Below, one piece after another: positions 7,731 through 17,000 of a stretch of DNA of 50,315 nucleotides (within the stretch, counting starts at the first letter, position 1; each line of letters begins with the position of its first letter). The notes under the pieces were generated by a model that ran no database searches, was not told the origin of the DNA, and was given only the letters and a program-made list of their open reading frames with translations. The DNA is taken from NCBI GenBank assembly GCA_900556555.1, contig USPF01000006.1, forward strand, positions 1 to 50,315. Direction: 5' to 3'. Source of the stretch: an uncultured Blautia sp. Its GTDB lineage: Bacteria; Bacillota; Clostridia; Lachnospirales; Lachnospiraceae. The position numbers and the translations under genes are program-made.

Positions 7731-9005
7731 ATGATAAAGAAGGAAATGATTGCAATGTTGCTGGCCGGCGGACAGGGCAGCAGGCTTGGAGTTCTCACAG
7801 CCAAAGTCGCAAAACCAGCGGTAACCTTCGGAGGAAAATACAGAATCATTGATTTTCCACTGAGCAACTGTATTAATTCAGGTGTAGATACGGTAGGTGT
7901 ATTGACACAGTATCAGCCTTTGAGGCTGAATACCCATATCGGTATCGGTATTCCCTGGGATTTGGATAGAAATGTAGGCGGGGTATCCATTTTGCCCCCA
8001 TATGAAAAAAAGACCAATACAGAATGGTACACCGGAACGGCAAATGCCATTTATCAGAATCTGGCATATATGGAGACTTTTAATCCAGACTATGTCCTGA
8101 TTTTGGGCGGTGACCATATTTATAAAATGGACTATGAAGTAATGCTGGATTTTCACAAAGCAAATAAGGCAGATGTTACTTTAGCATGCATGCCGGTGCC
8201 GTGGGAGGAAGCCTCCAGATTTGGCCTGGCTATCACAGACGAAACAGGAAGAATCACAGAATTTGAAGAAAAACCGGCACAGCCAAAGAGTAATCTTGCA
8301 TCCATGGGTATTTACATCTTTAGCTGGCCTGTTCTGAGAGAAGCACTGATTGCACTGAAAGACCAGTCAGGCTGTGATTTCGGAAAACATATCCTGCCAT
8401 ATTGCAGAGAAAAAGGACAGAGGCTGTTTGCTTATGAGTATAATGGTTATTGGAAAGATGTAGGTACACTTGGTTCTTACTGGGAAGCCAATATGGAATT
8501 GATTGATATTATTCCTGAGTTTAATTTATATGAAGAATTCTGGAAGATTTATACCAAAGGTGATATTATTCCTCCTCAGTATGTAGCAGAAGATGCAGTA
8601 GTGGAGCGGAGCATTATAGGAGAAGGTACAGAGATTTACGGAGAAGTACATAATTCTGTAATCGGAGCCGGAGTTACTATAAAAAAAGGTGCGGTTGTCC
8701 GTGACTCCATTGTCATGAAACAAACTGTGATAGGAGAGAATGATATTATAGACAAGTCCATTATCGCAGAGAATGTAACGGTAGGTGATAATGTTGTCAT
8801 GGGGGTAGGTGAAGATATTCCAAACAAGGAAAAACCAGATGTATATTCGTTTGGACTTGTAACGATTGGGGAAAATACCGTCATTCCGTCTAATGTAACA
8901 ATAGGAAAGAATACAGCCATTGTGGGACAGACCTGTGCCGGAGATTATCCGGGCGGTGTTCTGGAAAGCGGTGAAACATTGAACAAGGAAGGTGAGACAG
9001 AATGA
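7731..9005 (+). CDS. glgC: Glucose-1-phosphate adenylyltransferase, catalytic subunit
   Basis: Makes ADP-glucose from ATP and glucose 1-phosphate, the committed step of glycogen synthesis. About 424 residues. The N-terminal nucleotidyltransferase domain has an intact GGQGSRLG (13-20), [19 protein letters not shown], and the [12 protein letters not shown] metal-binding segment. The C-terminal third is a left-handed beta-helix of hexapeptide repeats ([12 protein letters not shown] and following). ATG 7731 is chosen because AGAGGTG lies 6 bases upstream; GTG 7722 and ATG 7725 overlap that site. The stop overlaps the glgD start by 4 bases, so translation is coupled. Confidence 0.93.
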   Translation: MIKKEMIAMLLAGGQGSRLGVLTAKVAKPAVTFGGKYRIIDFPLSNCINSGVDTVGVLTQYQPLRLNTHIGIGIPWDLDRNVGGVSILPPYEKKTNTEWYTGTANAIYQNLAYMETFNPDYVLILGGDHIYKMDYEVMLDFHKANKADVTLACMPVPWEEASRFGLAITDETGRITEFEEKPAQPKSNLASMGIYIFSWPVLREALIALKDQSGCDFGKHILPYCREKGQRLFAYEYNGYWKDVGTLGSYWEANMELIDIIPEFNLYEEFWKIYTKGDIIPPQYVAEDAVVERSIIGEGTEIYGEVHNSVIGAGVTIKKGAVVRDSIVMKQTVIGENDIIDKSIIAENVTVGDNVVMGVGEDIPNKEKPDVYSFGLVTIGENTVIPSNVTIGKNTAIVGQTCAGDYPGGVLESGETLNKEGETE

Positions 9006-10117
9006 GAGCAATAGGTATTATTCTTGCCGGCGGCAATAATCACAGAATGAGAGAGTTATCACAGAAAAGGGCCATTGCAGCGATGCCCATAGCGGGAAGC
9101 TACCGAAGCATTGATTTTGCACTTAGTAATATGTCAAACTCCCATATTCAAAAAGTGGCAGTGTTTACACAATATAATGCAAGATCCTTAAATGAACATT
9201 TAAGTTCTTCAAAATGGTGGGATTTCGGAAGAAAACAGGGGGGACTTTATACCTTCACACCTACTATTACACCGGATAATAGTTTCTGGTATCAGGGAAC
9301 AGCAGATGCAATCTATCAGAATCTGGAATTTTTGAAGGCCAGTCATGAACCGTACGTGGTAATTGCTTCCGGAGATTGTGTATACAAACTGGATTATAAT
9401 AAAGTCCTAGAATATCATATTGCCAAGAGAGCAGATATCACGGTGGTATGTACAGATATTCATGGTGAGGACGCTACCAGGTTTGGTTGCTTGAAAATGA
9501 ATGAGGACTGCAGAATCGAAGAATTCGATGAGAAACCTATGGTGGCTCAGTCCAATACCATTTCTACAGGTATTTATGTGATCAGAAGAAGACAGCTGAT
9601 TGAACTGATTGAGAAATGTGGACAGGAAGACAGACATGATTTTGTAAGGGATATTTTAATCCGTTATAAAAATCTGAAAAGAATTTACGGTTATAAAATC
9701 AATACATATTGGAGCAATATTTCAACCGTGGAATCCTATTATAAAACAAATATGGATTTCCTGAAACCGGAGATCAGAGAGTATTTCTTCCGTCAGTATC
9801 CGGGAATACAGTCTAAGATTGACGATTTACCACCGGCAAAATATAATCCAGGAGCAGCAGTGAAAAACAGTCTGGTATCCAGCGGCTGTATTATTAACGG
9901 ACAAGTAGAAAACTCTGTATTGTTCAAGAAAGTTTTTGTCGGAAATAATTGTGTGATAAAGAATTCTATTATATTGAATGATGTATATCTTGGAGATAAT
10001 ACACATATTGAAAACTGCATTGTAGAAAGCCGGGATACAATAAGAGCAAACTCCTACTATAGCAGTGAAGAAGGCATCAAAGTCGTCATCGAAAAGAACG
10101 AGCGTTATGTTCTTTGA
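9002..10117 (+). CDS. glgD: GlgD, regulatory subunit of ADP-glucose pyrophosphorylase
   Basis: A 371-residue paralogue of GlgC found beside it in Firmicutes. The phosphate-binding loop is degenerate: LAGGNNHRM (8-16) replaces GGxGxRL, so on its own it is probably weakly active or inactive. It is expected to form a heterotetramer with GlgC and modulate it. The rest of the fold is kept ([36 protein letters not shown]), with a shorter C-terminal beta-helix. No other glycogen genes (glgA, glgB, glgP) follow. Confidence 0.9.
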   Translation: MRAIGIILAGGNNHRMRELSQKRAIAAMPIAGSYRSIDFALSNMSNSHIQKVAVFTQYNARSLNEHLSSSKWWDFGRKQGGLYTFTPTITPDNSFWYQGTADAIYQNLEFLKASHEPYVVIASGDCVYKLDYNKVLEYHIAKRADITVVCTDIHGEDATRFGCLKMNEDCRIEEFDEKPMVAQSNTISTGIYVIRRRQLIELIEKCGQEDRHDFVRDILIRYKNLKRIYGYKINTYWSNISTVESYYKTNMDFLKPEIREYFFRQYPGIQSKIDDLPPAKYNPGAAVKNSLVSSGCIINGQVENSVLFKKVFVGNNCVIKNSIILNDVYLGDNTHIENCIVESRDTIRANSYYSSEEGIKVVIEKNERYVL

Positions 10118-10189
10118 AAAGCGGACAGAAAGAAGGACTGCATAAGCTGGCAGTAAAGGTTACAAAAGGCATGAAAGGGGAAAGGTTGT

Positions 10190-10471
10190 ATGAATATCAC
10201 AGATGTAAGAGTAAGATGCGTAGCAAAAGAGGGAAAAATGAAGGCGGTAGTATCCATTACCATTGATGAGGAATTTGTAGTACATGACATCAAGGTGATC
10301 GAGGGAGAAAAGGGATTATTTATTGCTATGCCAAGCCGTAAGGCAACGGACGGAGAATATAGAGACATTGCTCATCCGATTAATTCTGCAACCCGTGAAA
10401 GAATACAGAACATTATTCTGGAGAAATATGAACAGGTACTTGCGGAGGAACCGCTGGAAGGTACAGAATGA
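10190..10471 (+). CDS. spoVG: Septation regulator SpoVG
   Basis: A 93-residue protein matching SpoVG throughout: MNITDVRVR start, [33 protein letters not shown] and [15 protein letters not shown]. SpoVG is a small RNA/DNA-binding regulator affecting sporulation-related division and, in other Firmicutes, many envelope and virulence genes. AAAGGGGAAAGG precedes the ATG. The gap of 72 bases to glgD has no clear promoter, so it may be partly cotranscribed with glgCD. A strong terminator follows. Confidence 0.95.
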   Translation: MNITDVRVRCVAKEGKMKAVVSITIDEEFVVHDIKVIEGEKGLFIAMPSRKATDGEYRDIAHPINSATRERIQNIILEKYEQVLAEEPLEGTE

Positions 10472-10497
10472 GATAAAACAGAATAACAGAAAATAAC

Positions 10498-10548
10498 GAA
10501 GCTGCTGCCAATGCGGTGAAAACCGTGAGGCAGCAGCTTCCTTTTTGT
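10498..10548 (+). terminator. Terminator after spoVG
   Basis: GAAGCTGCTGCC (10498-10509) and GGCAGCAGCTTC (10529-10540) form a perfect 12-bp stem. An inner CGGT/ACCG stem closes on GAAA, and the sequence continues CTTTTTGTT. A very strong intrinsic terminator. Confidence 0.92.
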
Positions 10549-10568
10549 TATCTGAGGAAAAGCGGAGT

Positions 10569-11954
10569 CTAATAGGACTGGCGCCATCCAGAAGGGTATT
10601 TATTTTTTAAGGTATTTCCCACGGCCTTTCCCCATCCAAGTGGGTACTGGCCAGCACATATCAGCTTCCATCCCTTCGTACAAGGAGTTTCTCCTTCTTC
10701 CAGACAGAAGCTTTCACCACGCAGATAGGCGGAAATTCTAGAATCCAAAGGATCCAGGCAGATTTTGGCATCTGCAGGCACATTTCTAAGAGCCATAGCA
10801 AAAGGCTGGCTCGGCTCGAAACGGTTCTTTTTTAATTCTCCCAGAAAAAGCCCATGACGAAGAAATTTAATTCCCTTTAAAGAGCCCGTATCAGCGTCAG
10901 GAAGACGGTAAACAAATCCATTGCGTACTTCTATTCCCTGTGAGTGAAAAGGCAGGGAGAGAGAAGAAAAAAACTCTTCAAGAAGTTTTTGGTCTTCTTT
11001 TTTCAGACGGCAGGAAACAGGGCTGGAAGAGGAAGGCACTAAAGTTCCTTTTTTTTGAAGAAGAGCAAGAAAATGCCCTTCACCTTCCATATGATGAGGG
11101 AAAATACGCCGTGTCCTGGTAAGCCGGGCATCTGTGTTCCCCCATTTTGGATTTCCTTTGGAAAAGCCTTCATAATCCTCCATTTCCAGCAGTTCCATTT
11201 CAGGAAAATGTTCCAGAACATACGAAATAAGACCTTCATTTTCCTCAGGAGAGAAGGTACAAGTGGAGTACATGAGTTTACCACCGGGTTTCAGCATGGA
11301 AATGGCCTGTTCTATAATGTCTTTCTGAAGCTTACTGAAATATCCGGGACGGCTCTCATCCCAGGTCTTTGCTACGTCCGGGTCTTTTCGGAACATACCT
11401 TCCCCGGAGCAGGGGGCATCCACCAGAATTTTGTCAAAAAATTCCGGAAAATATCCTGCCAGATGTTTCGGAACCTCGTTGGTCACTAGGGAATTGGGAA
11501 TACCGAAAAGCTCCAGATTACGAAGAAGTGCTTTTGCCCGTGAATTACTGATATCATTGGCTACCAGAAGCCCTTTTCCCTGAAGTCTGGATCCAAGTTC
11601 AGTTGCTTTGCCACCGGGAGCGGCACATAGATCCAGAACATAATCACCTGGAGTAATATCAAGGCGGCTTGCAGGAGTCATGGCACTTGGCTCCTGAAGA
11701 TAATAAAGTCCTGCGGTATAAAAAGCATGTCTGGAAGGCCGTTCCTCCTCCCCATAGAAAAACCCATTGGGAATCCAGGGGATGGGGGTTAAATGAAACG
11801 GTGCGGTTTCCAGAAAATCTTCTACAGATGTCTTCAGAGTATTCACTCTAAGACCAAACTGGCGTGGGGAATCGTAACTGTCCAGGAAGTCCTGGTATTC
11901 TTCCCCAAGCATTTCTTTCATTCGGGATAAAAAATTTAAAGGCAGTTGTTCCAT
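10569..11954 (-). CDS. RsmF/NSUN-type rRNA (cytosine-5) methyltransferase
   Basis: 461 residues. The N-terminal PUA-like/RNMT region is followed by the methyltransferase core: SAM motif DLCAAPGGK (108-116), motif IV VDAPCSGEGMF with C182, and motif VI YSTCTFSPEEN with C232, the two cysteines typical of m5C RNA methyltransferases. The C-terminal part (about 310-461) resembles the RsmF/YebU extension, including a closing GWGK segment. It likely methylates 16S or tRNA; which base cannot be told from sequence. The start ATG 11954 lies one base after the stop of the upstream gene, so translation is coupled. Confidence 0.88.
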   Translation of the reverse strand: MEQLPLNFLSRMKEMLGEEYQDFLDSYDSPRQFGLRVNTLKTSVEDFLETAPFHLTPIPWIPNGFFYGEEERPSRHAFYTAGLYYLQEPSAMTPASRLDITPGDYVLDLCAAPGGKATELGSRLQGKGLLVANDISNSRAKALLRNLELFGIPNSLVTNEVPKHLAGYFPEFFDKILVDAPCSGEGMFRKDPDVAKTWDESRPGYFSKLQKDIIEQAISMLKPGGKLMYSTCTFSPEENEGLISYVLEHFPEMELLEMEDYEGFSKGNPKWGNTDARLTRTRRIFPHHMEGEGHFLALLQKKGTLVPSSSSPVSCRLKKEDQKLLEEFFSSLSLPFHSQGIEVRNGFVYRLPDADTGSLKGIKFLRHGLFLGELKKNRFEPSQPFAMALRNVPADAKICLDPLDSRISAYLRGESFCLEEGETPCTKGWKLICAGQYPLGWGKAVGNTLKNKYPSGWRQSY

Positions 11955-11955
11955 G

Positions 11956-12351
11956 TTATCTCTCTTTCTTAGAATTTCCGTATGGTGTAAGGCCATTGGC
12001 AAAAATCTGCTGGAGCAGATATTCAACGGTCTGGTTTGGTGCCTGGTCGGCGAAGTCATTCAGCCAGCCGAGAGCTTTATCAAGCATTGCAGGAATATTC
12101 TGATCTTGTTCTTCACATTTCTGATAAACAGATTCTATCTGATCCATGTAGCGGTGGGCGTGTAAATCCCAGATGAATTTGTGCAGTGCTTCCAGATCAA
12201 GATAATCTGTGAGAAGAGAGAAGCGGCGGAAGTCTTCAAAAGACATTTCACGCTTCCCTATAATTTTTTCTCTATCTTCATCGCTGCAAATACTGTAAAA
12301 CATAATTTCATCTAAAATAAGTCTTTTTTCTCCTGATTTAAGATTTCCCAT
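11956..12351 (-). CDS. Conserved small protein of unknown function
   Basis: A 131-residue soluble, acidic, mostly helical protein that I do not recognise. It has no signal peptide, membrane helix or metal motif. Notable segments are LDEIMFYSICSDEDREKI, a leucine/aromatic-rich middle (LLTDYLDLEALHKFIWDLH) and a C-terminal LLQQIFANGLTPYGNSKKER. AGGAG lies 8 bases before ATG 12351 and a good promoter lies just upstream. It is the first gene of a two-gene operon, coupled to the rRNA methyltransferase, so a role near ribosome or RNA handling is possible but unproven. Confidence 0.7.
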   Translation of the reverse strand: MGNLKSGEKRLILDEIMFYSICSDEDREKIIGKREMSFEDFRRFSLLTDYLDLEALHKFIWDLHAHRYMDQIESVYQKCEEQDQNIPAMLDKALGWLNDFADQAPNQTVEYLLQQIFANGLTPYGNSKKER

Positions 12352-12389
12352 AATTTATTCTCCTGTTCAAAAAGTTTACTTGTAGTTAC

Positions 12390-12419
12390 ATTATAAAGCT
12401 ATTGTTTTATCTATTTCAA
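12390..12419 (-). promoter_or_regulatory. Promoter of the 131-aa gene and rRNA methyltransferase
   Basis: On the minus strand, TTGAAA (12419-12414) and TATAAT (12395-12390) are separated by 18 bases, about 40 bases before the start codon. Confidence 0.65.
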
Positions 12420-12464
12420 CTGTAATAAGAGAAAAAATAAGATTTTAGAACATGGAGAAAATCA

Positions 12465-12507
12465 GAAAAAGATGCCGGAAAATCTATAACAACAGACTTC
12501 CGGCATC
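12465..12507 (-). terminator. Terminator after tRNA-Pro
   Basis: The arms GATGCCGGAA (12471-12480) and TTCCGGCATC (12498-12507) pair perfectly. Read on the minus strand, TTTTT follows the stem. It lies 13 bases beyond the tRNA 3' end. Confidence 0.85.
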
Positions 12508-12519
12508 TCATACCATTCA

Positions 12520-12593
12520 TCGAAGCGACGTGATTCGAACACGCGACCTCTGCGTCCCGAACGCAGCGCTCTACCAAACTGAGCCACGCTTCG
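12520..12593 (-). tRNA. tRNA-Pro(CGG)
   Basis: A 74-nt cloverleaf on the minus strand. The acceptor stem CGAAGCG/CGCTTCG is perfect with discriminator A. The D arm is GCTC/GAGC, and the anticodon stem CTGCG/CGCAG encloses TTCGGGA, giving anticodon CGG (proline, codon CCG). The T arm GCGTG/CACGT contains TTCGAAT. The 3' CCA is not encoded (TGA follows), so it must be added after transcription. The gene stands alone with its own terminator. Confidence 0.95.
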
Positions 12594-12666
12594 CCAAATA
12601 TGCTTAACAAATTGTATTATATAGAATCCACATAAAAATGTCAACAAAAATTTTATTTTTATTTTA

Positions 12667-12696
12667 TTGACAAACTGTGCACATGCACATTAAAAT
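12667..12696 (+). promoter_or_regulatory. Promoter of the TetR-ABC operon
   Basis: A perfect TTGACA (12667-12672) is followed after 18 bases by TAAAAT (12691-12696). The left arm of a long inverted repeat fills the spacer exactly, so a bound regulator would block RNA polymerase. Confidence 0.7.
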
Positions 12697-12726
12697 AAAG
12701 TTAGATTATGTGCATGTGCACAGTTT
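12672..12726. promoter_or_regulatory. 19-bp perfect inverted repeat, likely TetR operator
   Basis: The arm at 12672-12690 (containing CTGTGCACATGCACAT) is repeated in perfect reverse complement at 12708-12726, with a 17-base spacer. Each arm also holds the self-complementary TGTGCACA and overlapping TGCATG-type palindromes. The left arm lies between -35 and -10; the right arm covers the start of transcription, just before the ribosome site of the TetR gene. Two dimer sites for the adjacent repressor, giving autoregulation, is the simplest reading. Confidence 0.75.
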
Positions 12727-12743
12727 TTATGGAGAAATGAAAA

Positions 12744-13325
12744 ATGGAAAAAGAGATAGTAGATAAAAGGACAGAGAAGACAAAAGCCAGCATTTTAAAT
12801 GCTCTGGTGATTCTCTCCAGAGAAAAAGAATTAAATGAAATATCTATCCGTGAGCTGACAGAGACAGCTCATATCCACAGAAATACCTTCTATCTGCATT
12901 ATGCGGATGTGGATTCTGTCCTGGCTGAACTAGAAGAAGAGATGTGCAGTGTAGTGAAAAATATGGCAGAACAATTTACACCACAGGAACTTTTAAGTCA
13001 TGTGGGGCTGCTTTTGAGAGAAGTATTTCAGTATCTGTATCAGGAGCGGGAGAAGTGTGTTCTTATGATGAAAGGAAGAGGCAAGGTTTCCAGCGGAAAA
13101 ACCTTGCTGGAGTCTGTGTTTGAGAAGTATCTCCAGAATTTCCCTGTGGAGATAAACCATGATTCCTTTGAATTTCAGGCACAGTTTTATTATTGTACAG
13201 CAGGGGCACTGGGGATTATCCGTTACTGGATGGAGCGTGGATTTGAAGAAACACCGGAAAAAGTAGCAGATGTTACTCAGAAATTATTACTTCAGGGTAT
13301 TCAGGGGCTCATATCAGCAGGCTGA
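12744..13325 (+). CDS. TetR/AcrR family transcriptional regulator
   Basis: A 193-residue regulator. The N-terminal helix-turn-helix (about 14-60) shows KASILNALVIL, ISIRELTETAHIHRNTFYLHY, the standard TetR recognition helix pattern. The C-terminal ligand-binding part ends with a TetR_C-like segment (YYCTAGALGIIRYWMERGFEETPE) typical of regulators beside Firmicute exporters. GGAG lies 9 bases before ATG 12744. It is the first gene of an operon with an ABC ATPase and a large permease. It probably represses its own promoter at the inverted repeat 12672-12726; the inducing ligand is unknown. Confidence 0.88.
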   Translation: MEKEIVDKRTEKTKASILNALVILSREKELNEISIRELTETAHIHRNTFYLHYADVDSVLAELEEEMCSVVKNMAEQFTPQELLSHVGLLLREVFQYLYQEREKCVLMMKGRGKVSSGKTLLESVFEKYLQNFPVEINHDSFEFQAQFYYCTAGALGIIRYWMERGFEETPEKVADVTQKLLLQGIQGLISAG

Positions 13326-13358
13326 GGAAAATGATAACTTAAAAGAGAGGAAATGCAG

Positions 13359-14084
13359 ATGGGAAGCAGAGAAAATACAACAGAGGATTTTGTAAAGCTG
13401 GAACAGGTGACAAAGGTTTACCAAATGGGTGAAGTGCAGATCAGAGCAGTAGATGGCATTGATTTTACAATTTCAAAAGGCGAATTTGTTGTGATTGTTG
13501 GACCGAGTGGTGCCGGCAAAACAACGGTTTTGAACATTTTAGGCGGTATGGATACTGCAACCAGCGGTAGTGTATGGGTTGATGGGAATGATGTGGCAAA
13601 GTACAGCCCCAAAAAACTTATAGGATACAGACGGGATGATATTGGTTTTGTATTTCAGTTCTATAATTTGATTCCGAATCTTACAGCATTGGAAAATGTA
13701 GAGCTGGCTTTGCAGATTTGCAAAGACCCTTTGGATGCCCGGACTGTTTTGGAGGAGGTTGGACTTGGAGAACGTCTGAACAATTTTCCGGCACAGCTTT
13801 CCGGTGGAGAGCAGCAGAGAGTTTCCATAGCAAGGGCTTTAGCTAAGAATCCGAAGCTGCTTTTGTGCGATGAGCCTACAGGTGCACTGGATTATAATAC
13901 AGGAAAGGCGATTCTGAAATTGCTCCAGGATACCTGCCGGGAAAAAGGAATGACAGTTATTGTGATTACCCACAATTCAGCCATTGCACCTATGGCTGAC
14001 AGAGTGATTCATATTAAGAATGGTAAAGTTTCAAAAATGGGGCTGAACGAACATCCAGTTCCGGTAGAGACCATTGAATGGTAG
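13359..14084 (+). CDS. ABC transporter ATP-binding protein (MacB/LolD-like)
   Basis: About 241 residues. Walker A is GPSGAGKT (48-55), followed by a Q loop in [20 protein letters not shown], the signature LSGGEQQR, Walker [13 protein letters not shown] and switch VITHN. The pattern, especially the [14 protein letters not shown] segment, is that of ATPases serving FtsX-like permeases, which work by mechanotransmission rather than classical transport. ATG 13359 is preferred because GAGAGG is 8 bases upstream; ATG 13353 is too close. The partner permease begins 9 bases after the stop. Confidence 0.9.
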   Translation: MGSRENTTEDFVKLEQVTKVYQMGEVQIRAVDGIDFTISKGEFVVIVGPSGAGKTTVLNILGGMDTATSGSVWVDGNDVAKYSPKKLIGYRRDDIGFVFQFYNLIPNLTALENVELALQICKDPLDARTVLEEVGLGERLNNFPAQLSGGEQQRVSIARALAKNPKLLLCDEPTGALDYNTGKAILKLLQDTCREKGMTVIVITHNSAIAPMADRVIHIKNGKVSKMGLNEHPVPVETIEW

Positions 14085-14093
14085 GGGGTACAT

Positions 14094-17000
14094 ATGAAAA
14101 AACGTGCACTGAGAAAAGATTTTTATATGGAAATCAGAAAGAATCTGGGAAGATTTCTGTCTATTTTTTTCATTGTTGCTATGGGAGTGGCTTTTTTCTC
14201 TGGTATCCGTGCAGCAGAACCGGATATGAGGTATTCCGGGGATGCCTACTTTGACAGAAATGAATTTATGGATATTCAGGTTATGGGAACCCTGGGTATC
14301 ACGGATAAGGATGTAGAAGCTATCAGAAGGGTAGAAGGGGTGGAAAAGGCAGAGCCAGGGTATTTTGCAGATGTACTGGTGGATTTGGATGGAAATCAGA
14401 AAATTCTTCATGTGTCTTCCATTGTGGAGAATATGAATCATTTTACCCCGGAAGAAGGAACTATGCCAGGTAATCCAGGGGAGTGTCTCATCGACCAGGA
14501 TTTAGCAGAAAGTGCGGGACTTGAAGTTGGAGATTTTATTACGCTTTTAAGCGGAAATCAAGATCCTGTCACTGATACCTTACGGACAGATAAATATAAA
14601 ATCACAGGTTTAGGAAACAGTGCCTCTTATATTTCTTTTGAGAGGGGAAGCAGTAATATCGGAAATGGTGAAGTAAATGGATTTCTGGCAATTTTGCCAG
14701 AGGATTTTGCGTTGGATGTATACACAGAATGTTATGTTTGTGCGGAAGGTGCAGCACAGCTTACGGCGTTTACACCAGAGTATGATAACAGGGTAGAAGA
14801 AGTTCTGGAAAATATCGAAGCCATCGGAGATTACCAAGGGAAACTCAGGGCAGATGAGATAAGAGAAGACGCAAAAAAAGAACTGGAAAAGGCTGAACAA
14901 GAACTGGATGACGGAAAAGCTGAGGCCGAGCAGGAGCTGGCGGATGCACGTTCCAAAATCGAAGATGGAGAGAAAGCATTAACAGACGGCAGGCAGGAGC
15001 TGGAAAAAGGGAAAAAAAAGCTGGAGGATGGAAAAAATAAGCTTTATTCCAGCCAGAAAGAAGTAGATGCAGCCTATGTCCGCATTGCTTCAGAAGAGGC
15101 AAATCTAAAACAGGGAAAGCAGGAATTAAAATCACAGGAAGCAGTTCTTGCAGAGCAAGAAGCAGCCTTTTGGCAGCAGTATGAGGAAGGAATGGCCGAA
15201 ATACAGAGTGGAGAAGAAGAGATTGCCGCTTCGGAAGCAGCTTTTTCAAAAGTGTATGAAGAAGGACTGGCACAACTGGAGGCAGGAGAAGAACAGGCCA
15301 GAGCAGGGATTGCACAGAAGTGGACAGAATGGAATGGAAAGAAAGCAGGGCATGACCAAGATGTGGCAGCCCTCCAGGATAAAAAAGCAAAGCTGGCACA
15401 ATTGCAGGCATCAGTGGAAAACGGTATGATTTCTGAGGAGGAATTGCCCACAGTGCAGGGGCAGATAGAAGCCTTACAGACCGAAATCCAGAACGATGAA
15501 CTGTTGTTAAAAGAGCAGGAAGCAGCACTGAACCAGGAAGCACAGGCTCTTGAACAGCAGCAGGAAGAAGTAGAAACACAATTAGCAGCTGCCAGAGCTG
15601 AATTTGAGGCACAGATTGCGGCAGGAAAACAGCAGCTTGCGGAGAAAACGGCAGAGGCAAGGCAGCAGTTAGAGGCAGCCAGAACTCAGTTAGCAGAGGG
15701 AAAGGCTAAGTTAGAGGGAGCCAGAGCCCAGTTAGAAGCAGCGAAACAGCAGATTTCGGAAGGAGAAGCTAAGCTTGCCCAGGGAAAACAGCAGGCGGCT
15801 GCAGGACAGAAGCAGATTGACCTTGGATGGGAAGATATCCGCACCGGGGAAAAGGAACTTGCAGATGGAGAAGCGGAAATCAAGGAAAACGAGCAAAAAC
15901 TCATAGATGCCAGAAAAGAATATGAAGAAGGCAAGGCAGAAGCAGAAGAAGAAATTCAAAATGGAGAGAATGAAATCAAAGATGCCAGGCAGAAGATTGC
16001 TGATATCGAGGATGCCAAATGGTATGTCAATGACAGAAGCATTACCACAGACTATACTGGCTATGGCGATAATGCAGACCGTATGCGGGCAATCGGAGAA
16101 GTGTTCCCGATTCTGTTTTTTATTGTAGCGGCTTTAATCAGCCTTACCACTATGACGCGTATGGTGGAAGAACAGAGAACACAGATTGGAACGTTAAAAG
16201 CATTGGGATACGGAAAAATGAGCATAGCAGGAAAATATTTAAGCTATGCCATGACAGCCACCATCGGGGGCAGTATCTTTGGTGTGTTGTTTGGAGAAAA
16301 AGTATTTCCTTATATCATCGTGACGGCATACAAGATTATGTACACGCATGTTCCGGATGTGGTGATTCCTTATAACATGAAATACGGAATAATGGCTACA
16401 GGGGCAGCAGTCCTTTGTACAGGGCTGGCAACTCTTCTGGCCTGCTATAAAGAACTGGCATCACAGCCAGCAGTCCTGATGCGTCCTCCTGCACCAAAAC
16501 AGGGAAAAAGAGTATTTTTGGAATATCTTCCATTTATCTGGAAACGCCTGGGCTTTATCTGGAAATCTACCATCAGGAACCTGATTCGCTATAAAAAACG
16601 GTTTTTTATGACGGTATTTGGAATCGGTGGCTGTATGGCACTAATGATTGTAGGATTTGGGCTTAGGGATTCTATTTTTTCTGTGGGAACCATTCAATAT
16701 GATGAGTTACAGCAATATGATGGTATGGTGATTTTAAACTCTGATGCAGATGAGGAAGACCGGGAAAATCTGGAATCTTATCTGGAAAAAGAAAAGGATA
16801 TTTCTTCTGTTTCCAAGGGATATTTGAAGAAAACCAACGTAAAGAAAGGAAAAACACAGAAGGAAGTATATCTCTATGCTCCTATGGATTTAGAAAAAAA
16901 CAAAGATTTTCTTGTGTATAGAAACAGAAAAACAAAAGAACTGTATGAGCTGGGAGAAAACGATGCAATTCTGACAGAGAAAATTGCCAAGGCACTGGAA

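Noticed and set aside
8526..9011. 161-codon minus-strand frame
   Set aside because: Antisense to the GlgC beta-helix, whose repeats favour long opposite-strand frames.
14845..15660. 271-codon open frame on the minus strand, rich in Leu, Pro and Ser
   Set aside because: It lies antisense to the coiled-coil region, whose biased codons keep the opposite strand free of stops; it has no ribosome site and no domain-like sequence.
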